From Atherinomorus stipes (taxonomy: Eukaryota > Chordata > Actinopteri > Atheriniformes > Atherinidae), in NCBI GenBank assembly GCA_023101725.1, contig JALJCO010012682.1:558001-622000 (forward strand): a DNA stretch of 64,000 nt, given 5' to 3'. Positions 25,945 through 35,114 of the stretch are shown piece by piece (the first letter of the stretch is position 1; every line of letters begins with the position of its first letter). A program made the translations under genes and the position numbers. Under the pieces are notes generated by a model. That model was not told where the DNA came from, did no database searches, and saw only the letters and a program-made list of their open reading frames with translations.

Positions 25945-28900
25945 ATGGAAGTAAAAAACAAGAGAAGCATGAGGCAACACTGTGCTCTGAAACATGGAAT
26001 ATTCAAGGAATTCCTGGCAGAATTCCTTGGAACTTTTGTCTTGGTTGTAAGTAGCCTTTTGTCTTATTTTTGTCTTTCTCAAAAATTAAAAAATGTTGCA
26101 CCATGTTCAGAATTTAAAGTTGTTTCAAGTTACAGATGACCCAGAAATGTTCTGTAAGATTCTTTTTAGGTTGTCCAAAAGCTTCAGGCATTAAAAACAT
26201 TTTATCTTCCCTTGTCTTTGTTAGTTGTTTGGATGTGGCTCAGTTGCGCAGACCGTCCTGAGTCGAAACACGTTGGGGGAACCGCTCACCGTCCACATCG
26301 GCTTCTCTGTGGGCCTCATGATGGCCGTGTATGTGGCTGGTGGAGTGTCAGGTAAATGGGATTTCTTGTTACTCCTCTGCAAACCACTCTTTCCCCCTGA
26401 AGTGGAATATATCTTTTATGTGAACAAATCCTCACTACTGTGCCTGATACTCTGATGGTTTGAATTCAGTACTGTACAGCAGGCCTGTAAACTTTGAGGA
26501 TTAAATTTAATTGGATAGTATTCTGTCAAATCAGCCGAACAAAAGTTTTAATGGGGTATAAGCTGTTTGTAGTTTGCATATTGGGCCCCTTTGCTGCCAT
26601 GTAGCCTCCTATTTAATACTACAGACACTTTTATATGCTTAGAATAATTCACAGTTAATAGAAAAAAAACTCTACCCAGAGCATATAAAACAAAATGACA
26701 CACCTCTCTTGTATCTGCTGTAATGAAACATTTGTTACTCATGAGGCTTGCTGCTTGGATGATAAAATTTTATGGTTTTCTTTACACTCATGTGCCACCT
26801 CCACAGCTCCAGTGTCAGCAGGAACGTGCCAGTTCTCTGCCCAGATTCATTGAATTTGCACTAAGCATTGATTTATTAACTCTGGTGCACAGCCTCTCTG
26901 GGGTCATTCATAACCTTGGGCAATAAATGTCCTGGAAACTCCATTGATCAGAGGCTTTCGTCTATGACAGAGACCAGACTTGGCCTGACAGAGAATGCTT
27001 GCCTTATCTGCAGCCCGATGCCAAACCAAAGGACCAACAGCACTTCATGGAAACAGATTTCTAATATAAGTATTAGAACTGTCCAGATATGGGCAAATAA
27101 TGAGAGCTTGTTTTCAATAAAAAGATTTTTATCGACATGCAACGAGTAGTTTTTTATGCAAACATTAGTCATGCAATGGACAACATGATATATTTTTTTC
27201 TATATTTATTGGTATTTCCAGCATCCCATTATTTCGTATTCAATCTGAACAGCAATCTGGATCTGATGCTCCAGTAAAAATGCAGATAACATCTTAGAGT
27301 CTTCTGATCTATTACAGCTTTAGACAGAATACAAACATTAATGTTATGACATTAGCAGTGTAACAGTGGATCCTTTTCCATCATCCTGATGGATTTAGTA
27401 GTGCATCTGTATCACCAATGCAACCTAATACCCACTACATTCAAACATTTCCAGGATGTTTAACACTTTTTTTTTTTACCCAAGTCTATATCGCACACTT
27501 GTGGTTCAGTGGAAAATGTTTTAAAGTGAGTAAATGTCAACCTCAGATCTCCAGAACTGAGCTTCAGCAACATTGTGTTTTAAATGTTGCTAAATGATTT
27601 AAATACATAGATGTAATATAAATCTACTTATAAAAAGAATACTCTTTTACACTGATTTATTTAAAGACTGTGATTGTTTTCTAGGGGAAATTTCTAATCT
27701 GTGATTTTTACTCTGCCTCTTTGCTCTTGAACATAATAAAACCCTGAACCGCCCCGGGGGCTGCTCCCCTTCTGCCGCCTCTCGTAAATGTGACGGCCTC
27801 GCTAATGATGGAGAGCATATTATACCAGCCACCCCACACCCACAGCACCCCTCTCTGTCTGTCTCTGTGCTTTGTCCTCTGTCCCAGGGGGCCATGTGAA
27901 CCCTGCTGTATCTCTGGCCATGGTGATTCTGGGCAAACTGAAGATCTGGAAGTTTCCCTTCTATGTCATCGCTCAGTTTCTTGGTGCTTTTGCAGGAGCT
28001 GCAGCAGTGTTCGGGCTATACTATGGTGAACTATCCCTTACATATGTTTTTAAGCAATTAGTGGCATAAGTGCCTGTTGATTTAGTCTCTTTTTAGTGTC
28101 TCTAATGCTTGGAAGAACCCAGCTCTCAGTCGTATCAACTAAAACCCTTTTGCTGCATGCTCATTATTAGAAGGACCAAAATGGAGCCCTTGCCCTCGTT
28201 CTTATGCATATTTGTCCTCATCATAGATGCCTTCATGGATTTCACCAGTGGGATTCTGTCTGTGACGGGAATCAATGCAACAGGTCACATTTTTGCCTCA
28301 TACCCTGCAAGACACCTGTCAGTCCTTGGCGGCTTTATTGATCAGGTGAGCTCTGGTCGCAGTGACACAATAACCTCCCCTCTTTTGTGCACTGCTGCTA
28401 CTATTCAGCCTCTAAATAGCACAAAACCTGGCAAAGTCCGCTAATGCAGCATTGATTGCCCCATTTTGTCTGAGAACACCCCCTCTTTTGCTTGGTTTGG
28501 GTCTAATGACCCATTTCCTGGCATTCACTGGAAGGTCAGACTCATTTAACACCATTTTCAGTCTGGTTAGTCGGTGCTGGAATCCAAAAATAACATGTCT
28601 GTCTTTGAAACCCAAATCAGGTCAGCCATGGAGATAATTATAGCCTGTCTAGCCAATTGCTACATTTTGTAATTCAATGAAACTATTACAGTTTGTAATA
28701 GTTTAAAAGTTAGTTGTTTGTTCATTTTTGTGTATCTGGGAATCATTATTAATCCAGCTACCTAATCGCGGTGTCAGAGCGTTGCTGTGCGTAAAGTGGA
28801 AGTAAATAAAGAAAAACCTGGGTAACTAAAAGTGAGCATTATGCAACAAAGAACTCATTTAGGCAGAACATGCATAATATTTTAGCTGAAGTTCACGATT

Positions 28901-30353
28901 CTACAAACAATTGCAGGCTGCAACACAAACATATCCACTTTCTTTCAGTTCTTCAGCCTTCATTAAACTTCATTAAACGTCTTATAATCATCTACAGCAC
29001 TTTGGATTGCTTTGTGTATGAAATGCGCTAAACTTACCTTGCATTATGGAGATCTTTATTTAATTGCTTTTGTTTAAGCTTTATCGTACCAGGCAAAACA
29101 TTAATAACATTCTAATTTGTAATGTTGGCATGGCAAGGGCCGGAAAACACTTGTGGGGCAGGAAGGGAGGGAGAAAAAAAACAAAAAACACAAGCAGATC
29201 TATTACATTTATCAGGTAAACTCATTTTCATCATTTGTTAACTTATTTGTAATTATTTTCTTACACAAGTGTAATACTGATGGTTATTCAGCATCTCAGA
29301 AAATTTATAGAAAAATTTCAATGTTCATTCATAGCAGTTGATGTAGCTTATTTTCAAAAAGTGCGAAAAATCCTCAGATATGTAACTTTTACTCAAATGA
29401 CAATTGAAAGTAACAACATTCTGAATGTTATTATTGTGGATCAGTCGGCTTTTTCTCTTTTTAAGTGTTCCCTGAAAACATGTCTCGGGCTAAGCGGTTA
29501 AAGGCTTGTCATGATCCCCTCCCTGCAGGCCACCACTAATCTGTGAAGAACTGTTGTTCTGTTGTAGGTGGTGGGGACAGGCATGCTGGTTCTTTGTATT
29601 CTTGCTATCATTGACGGTGGAAACATCGGAGCTCCTAAAGGTATGGAGCCGCTAGCCATCGGCCTGATCATCATGGCCATTGGAGTGTCCATGGGACTCA
29701 ACTGTGGCTACCCTCTGAACCCTGCCAGAGATCTGGGACCACGACTGTTTACAGCAGTGGCAGGATGGGGGATGGAAGTCTTCAGGTAACAGGAGATCAG
29801 GAATTAAAATCAGTTATGGGATGCTGTTCATTGTTATTAAAAAGCTTTTTCTTCCCTCTCAGACAAACTGAGACAAGGACTAAAAGTGCTGTTTTTGTCA
29901 TATTTTGACAAAAATATGTGCCTGTTTGTCTCAGAACCCTCCAAATGTTCGACAATGTTTATATTTTGATTTCAACAGAAGTAAACACTGTCATTTTATA
30001 TAATGTCACATGCACCAACCAGATGTGGTCGATGCTTGTTAACGATCCAGTGATGGCACCAGATATCTATGTCTACCCTTTGCCAGCTGCTTGAGTGACT
30101 GCCTGTGATGTGTTTGACTCCTTTCTCTTTTGGTCCTTGCAGCACTGCAGACAACTGGTGGTGGATCCCAGTGGCAGGGCCCATGGTGGGGGGTGTGGTT
30201 GCAGCCGTCATTTACTTCCTGCTCATTGAGCTGCACCATCCCCATGATGAGGCTGAGAAGCCCAATGAGGAGGAGGAGGAGGAGGAGGAGGAGGAAGAAG
30301 ACGATGAGGACAGCAGTCTGAAGGATAAATATGAGATGATTGCCATGAGTTAG
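25945..30353 (+). CDS. aqp9: Aquaglyceroporin 9, 304 residues
   Basis: Plasma-membrane channel for water, glycerol, urea and other small neutral solutes. Exons: 25945-26046, 26225-26351, 27888-28025, 28227-28345, 29568-29785, 30143-30353 (TAG), all in phase. Six membrane segments are recognisable. The two pore half-helices carry NPA at residues 81-83 (GGHVNPAVSLAM) and 213-215 (NPARDL); the Asp after NPAR is the glycerol-facilitator signature. GGH before the first NPA and the nearby adam10 favour AQP9 over AQP3, 7 or 10. The tail has about 16 consecutive acidic residues coded by a GAG-rich repeat (30269-30310), then SLKDKYEMIAMS. Length compares with 295 in human. The start codon context is only fair, and the next in-frame ATG (SMRQH) is possible. 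I cannot separate aqp9a from aqp9b. Confidence 0.94.
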
Positions 30354-30854
30354 AAAGACTCTGATCCTCACTACTGACTGGTTTTGACCGTCAACCAGAT
30401 GGAGAACAGCCAGCACAGTTCGCATGTGTGAGGACAGGCTCCCAGTGTCAGTGTGCTCTCATTACTAGCAAGATAAGCTGTAGTTACATTTCTGGTTGAC
30501 TTCCTGCTCTGCAGAGACAATCTTTCCAGCCTCGTGCTGATGCCACCAAAACCTCCACAGGTCCAAAAGAAGTCAAATGAATTAGGAAATGTCAAAGAAT
30601 CTGCAGCCAAGTAACACTGCAGATATTATTTTGGTTTGTACTATGGGTGAAATAATGAACATGTCCAACATACTGAGTGGTCACCTCTTCGGTTTCGATC
30701 TTTTTTTGTTGTTGTTGTTGTTCTCCATAACTACATGAAGATGTCAAACCTCCTTGTTTCACATTGTAATCTGTTACTGTTAACATCACGTGTTGTACAT
30801 ATTGTATTGTATATATAGAGGAAGGCCCTTCTGAAAATGAAATAATAGTTGTGC

Positions 30855-30860
30855 ATTAAA
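30855..30860 (+). terminator. aqp9: aqp9 poly(A) signal (ATTAAA)
   Basis: ATTAAA at the end of a 500-bp 3' UTR, followed by T-rich sequence. A second ATTAAA lies at about 31014. Between 31030 and 31378 I see no gene or element. Confidence 0.45.
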
Positions 30861-31378
30861 GTTTTCTCATAGTCCCATTTCCCTCAGTGATTATAACAAG
30901 ATTTTGTTTATATTACGTACATTTTTTTTTCTTTTAGTCTCTTTTTTGCACATCACTCATAACTTTTCCTGATGTTCATTTTTCAATTTATTTTACTCAG
31001 TATTGTTTGTCTACATTAAAGTTTATATAAATAAGTTCTTAAGAGATATCTCACTTCATTTCAGTTCTGTGTATCGCTGGAAACACTAATGCCTTTCCCT
31101 AATATCAACTTAAAGGGTTTGCTGATAAAGATGCATCATAACTTCAGATGTTAGATTAAGTGATGCTCAGACTTAATGTGTAACCCCAAGGGATTGTAAC
31201 TGCTCGCAGCAATGGAGCATTAAGAATATTTCCTATACAACCTTAAGTTCAAAGAGAGTCAGAAGTCTTTGAGGGGTGCCTGATTTTGCTTTGCGGAACC
31301 TTAAAAGATGAAATCTTTGAACTTAAAATGTTAAAGGAATGCGGTTTCACATCCTGAAACCCCTTTAAGATAATATTG

Positions 31379-31379
31379 A

Positions 31380-31420
<41 letters not shown>
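31379..31420. repeat. (TA)n microsatellite
   Basis: About 20 TA units, directly abutting the hAT-like element. A shorter TA tract flanks its other end (32306-32328). Confidence 0.95.
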
Positions 31421-31423
<3 letters not shown>

Positions 31424-32306
31424 AGGGATGCACATTATTGGAATTTTGGCCGATATCCAATATGCCGATATTTTAAAACTCATGTAACCAACACTGATAC
31501 CGATATTAAAGCTTAAAAGAATAAGCAGTCACTGCAAATAGCAGTTTTGTTATCCATTTTCCAACACTTCTAAAAAAATAAAGGTGGGAAAAATATCGAT
31601 ACACTGAAATATTGCAAAATTTTCATATGCAAATATCAAATCGATATTCAAAAGCGCAGTATCGATCTATTTTGCTTACCAAATCTTGCGAGATTTCATT
31701 GTTCTGTTATAAAATCTCATGATGTTTTGGCAAATTTTGTAAGATTTCGTAACAGAACGATGTAATATCGCGAGATTTCGTTAGTAAAATAGATCCAAAC
31801 CACGTTTTTAAATGTCTATATGATATCAGCGTATGAAAGTATTGCAAAAATTTTTATGAATTCTCGTGAAATTTTGTAACAGAACGATGAAATATTGCAA
31901 GATTTCATTAGTAAAATAGATTGATACCCTGTTTTTAAATGTCAATGTATCAGCATATGAAAATATCAAAAGTTTTTGGGAATTCTCGTGAGATTTCCTA
32001 ACAGAACGATGAAATATTGTGAGATTTCGTTAGTAAAATTGATCGATGCCTCATTTTTAAATGTCAACATATCAGCATATAAAAATATGGCAAAATTGTT
32101 GTGAATTCTCGCGAGATTTTGTAACAGAACGATGAAATATCATGAGATTTCATTAGTTAAATCGATCAATTTTTTAGACTTTAGAAACAGCGGGCTGATT
32201 GGTTAAATATAGGTTGAATATCGGTGGGGTGGCCAATGTCCAATACTCAGTTTTAAGGCAAATATAGGTCGATACCGATAGAGGGCCGATTATATTGTGC
32301 ATTCCT
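31424..32306. mobile_element. hAT-like non-autonomous element with internal 123-bp tandem repeats
   Basis: The left end AGGGATGCACATTATTGG and the right end on the other strand AGGAATGCACAATATAAT are related terminal inverted repeats, followed on both sides by GGCCGAT and CGATATC/TCGGTATC words typical of fish hAT MITEs. No transposase ORF. Internally 31690-32165 is a degenerate tandem array, with AACAGAACGA recurring at 31751, 31878, 32000 and 32123. Confidence 0.6.
31690..32165. repeat. Tandem array, four copies, period about 123 bp
   Basis: Each copy contains TAACAGAACGATG, GAGATTTCNTTAGTAAAAT and TTTTTAAATGTC. The first copy also has an inverted version of the same words, making a hairpin. 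Copies differ by point changes. One copy includes the palindrome TCTCGCGAGA at 32107-32116. Confidence 0.8.
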
Positions 32307-32820
32307 GATATATATATATATATATAAGTAATATAAGTAATCAAACTTATAGAAGCTAAAAGAATTGCAGTTAAGATGTTTGAAATATGTGGGAAGGCAT
32401 GAGCAAGCGTTGCAGGCATTGGCCACGATGATAATTTGACATGCAAAAAGATGAATGTGCATGAGGGACATCATAGTTATGTGGCTAATAGTCTCATGGA
32501 GATTTGTGAATCTTTCATAAAACCTCATCTTTTGATTTGTGTCATGAAACATGAACTTCCTTCTCTTTTTTCTGCAGGTAAATGCAAAAATCATTCGAAA
32601 TTTCACATTTTTAGTTCACAGTCTGTTTACTTTTGCTTTTAGTCACTGTTTATTTAGGTTTAGGAAAACATTATAGCTTTCCTTAATAGGATTATTAAAG
32701 AAGGGCTATGTGATGTATTTATAAGCTGTCCAGTGTCCTACCTGCAGAATGGATACCAATCACACACTCAGAGAATCTGAAAAGATTTGTGTTGGATGAG
32801 TGTTATAGCTGCACAGAGCA

Positions 32821-32847
32821 GGGGGGGGGGGGGGGGGGGGGGGGGGG
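32821..32847. repeat. G27 homopolymer
   Basis: 27 consecutive G, then GAAAGGGGGAAAG after a short A break. The surrounding intergenic stretch 32330-34150 shows no supported gene on either strand. Confidence 0.95.
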
Positions 32848-34160
32848 AAAGGGGGAAAGCAGGGCCTAAGAGAAAGAGAGAGGTGGTTTTAACATCTAGA
32901 AACAACTCTAACCATAACATTATCTCAGCGGGTCAAGCAAACACTACATTGTAGGACTGCATCATACAGTTTCACTGCACTGAGATGTCCCACATTTTAT
33001 TTATCTGCAGAACATAAATGCAAAAACTGTGACATGATCATGATGCATGCGAGGTAACAAAATGAAAACTAGTTTTTAAGCGGAAGAACTTATTATCCAA
33101 GCAGTCAGTTTGGAGGGATCGCTTAAAATCAGCCTATGAATCACTGCTGTTCTCATGAAATTTCTTCTGATTCATTAAAATCTGAGAATCATTTTAAATG
33201 AGATGGTTTGATGGGAAGAAAATGACCATTTATAAACTTTTGGACACCATAATCTTTTTCAAAAGTCCATCTGTATAAAATCTTAAATGTTCTGGTAATG
33301 CATGTCAAACACTTGTTTGTTGGGCTATGATACTTCCAAAACTAATGCAATGGAAGTACAGCCTGAGAAAAACTTGTGCACACGTTGCACAAGTTTTAGT
33401 TGGATCTTGGTTCAGTGTGAATACCACTTTTTTCAATATTTCTTTGTCACTACAAGAAGAAACCAAAGGTACTGACTAGCTGTGACATCAGAACCTCACA
33501 GAGATAGAAGCTATCATTGATCCTCTGTGTTCAGGATGCTGTTTTATAGAGAGAGCAGCAAGCACGTGGAGAGAACCACGAGGTCATAGACAACAGGATC
33601 AGTTAAAAACAGAAAAAAAAGAGAACAGCACCACTATATTATTTACAGTACATACAAATCTTAGAAAAGGAAAATAATGGACCTAAACTGTTGTTGTTGT
33701 TGCTGTGGTTGACAATCTTCCCTCATGTAATAACCAGCACTTACAGCAGAGTATTGAAAATCAATAGCGGGCCACATTCCCTTGCATGTGCAGATGTATG
33801 CTTCCAGAATCTGACATATTGCGCTTATACGGCTGTTACATCATCAAACATCCATGAGGCAACGCCATTAATGATTATTAGGGAAAGAGAAATGCAACTA
33901 CGTGTTAGGTTAGAGCCTGCAGTCATGTGGCTCAACAGCTCAAAAGAGATCAAGATGTTTGAGCACGTTTCACAAACCGTATTTAACTAAATCTCAAAAT
34001 GTCCAATGTCAAAGGCATCACATGATTTTGAGTTGAATTCTGATCTTAAGGTTGTGAACTGGTGCGTGTGCGCGCGCGTACTCTTCTGGAAAAAAAAACA
34101 GCACCACTGTAGTGGTGTCTGATCCAAAAACACCTTCGAAACAACTTTATTGAGCAGCTG

Positions 34161-34174
34161 CTCCCTCTGCTGGC
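34161..34174 (-). promoter_or_regulatory. candidate CTCF site, reverse orientation
   Basis: CTCCCTCTGCTGGC; on the minus strand GCCAGCAGAGGGAG, close to the CTCF core. Lies 250 bp before the tRNA gene. Motif match only. Confidence 0.35.
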
Positions 34175-34422
34175 AAAGTCTATGAACTGCATCAGGAAGA
34201 TTGATCTCGGCTCACTGACAATGCAGCAGTTCAGAACACTACAGTAAATGATAAATTAAAGAAGGAAAAGGAGTAGCAGGGCAAAATCCTTTAAATTAGA
34301 TAACATATCCCCTTAAATGTATTGACACATACAAAAAAAAGATACATTAAAACAACATTTTAAAAAATAGAAAAGATGTGATGTCGTAGTGAATGAATTT
34401 GGGCACATTCGTGGCTCACCAC

Positions 34423-34494
34423 AGCAGAGTGGCGCAGCGGAAGCGTGCTGGGCCCATAACCCAGAGGTCGATGGATCGAAACCATCCTCTGCTA
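34423..34494 (+). tRNA. Initiator tRNA-Met (CAU)
   Basis: A 72-nt intact cloverleaf. The acceptor arms AGCAGAG and CTCTGCT pair, and the anticodon CAT lies at 34455-34457 in the stem CTGGG...CCCAG. The T-loop reads GATCGAAA rather than TTCRA, the mark of the eukaryotic initiator. To my recollection the sequence is the same as the vertebrate initiator gene. The internal promoter is intact: A box around 34430-34440 and B box GGATCGAAACC. A T4 terminator follows at 34500-34503. No CCA is encoded, as expected of a nuclear gene. Intergenic, between aqp9 and adam10. Confidence 0.97.
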
Positions 34495-34499
34495 AAACC

Positions 34500-34503
34500 T
34501 TTT
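34500..34503 (+). terminator. RNA polymerase III terminator of tRNA-iMet
   Basis: TTTT six bases after the mature 3' end. Confidence 0.8.
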
Positions 34504-35114
34504 CTTGTTATATGAAGGCAACAAGTCCAGGTTGGGAACCATGAAGACCTATTTAACCAGAGAAAAAAACTTCAAATTATAGAAGACTCTCTCCAAGCAG
34601 GAGAAGTTGGAAAAGAAAAGGAAGCTACAGGAGATTTCACGTCTGATTTAGCAAAATGCACTACGTCATGATAATCTTACTGGAATATTGTGTTATTTGA
34701 GGCTGGACAACATAAATGAAAATCTGTAAATATTGAGTAAAAACTGAAAAAAGAAAGGAAAAGAAAGCTAAAAAGGAGGCAGAAAAAGAGCTCAAGAATG
34801 ACTAAAAAAGAGAAGGAAGAGAGAAAAGCAAATAAAGGGAGGCGTTTTTGTCATCTCCGCTGCTTATCTAATTATAAATAAGTTGATGCTAGCTCAAGTA
34901 GGTTGCATGTTTCCATATTTTGGGATGCTCTTCTTGCCCATTGAATGCTACTACAGTTGTAATGAAAGATTTCCACTTGGACATTTTAGCTAAACATATT
35001 GATTTTCATCCAATACCTAAATAAAAACAGAAGCCCACCACAGAACTCTGCACACATTGCCATGTAAACATAAAAAGCCAAAAAGTGCACACTTTGCAGA
35101 CAGTAAACAGGGGT

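Noticed and set aside
30039..30425. 128-codon minus-strand ORF over the aqp9 last exon
   Set aside because: Complement of the real coding exon; its Leu run is the antisense of the acidic GAG repeat.
31690..32165. Repeat array considered as CRISPR-like
   Set aside because: Units are about 123 bp, degenerate and without constant repeats separated by unique spacers, inside a eukaryotic transposon.
33371..33395. 10-bp-arm perfect hairpin AACTTGTGCA / TGCACAAGTT
   Set aside because: Short, in a gene-free stretch, no flanking T tract or partner element; expected by chance at this scale. A similar hairpin at 47512-47535 (AGAGAGGTT/AACCTCTCT) was set aside for the same reason.
32330..34150. Search for lipc exons in the aqp9-adam10 gap
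   Set aside because: No lipase motif (GXSXG context) or splice-bounded coding exon could be recognised on either strand.
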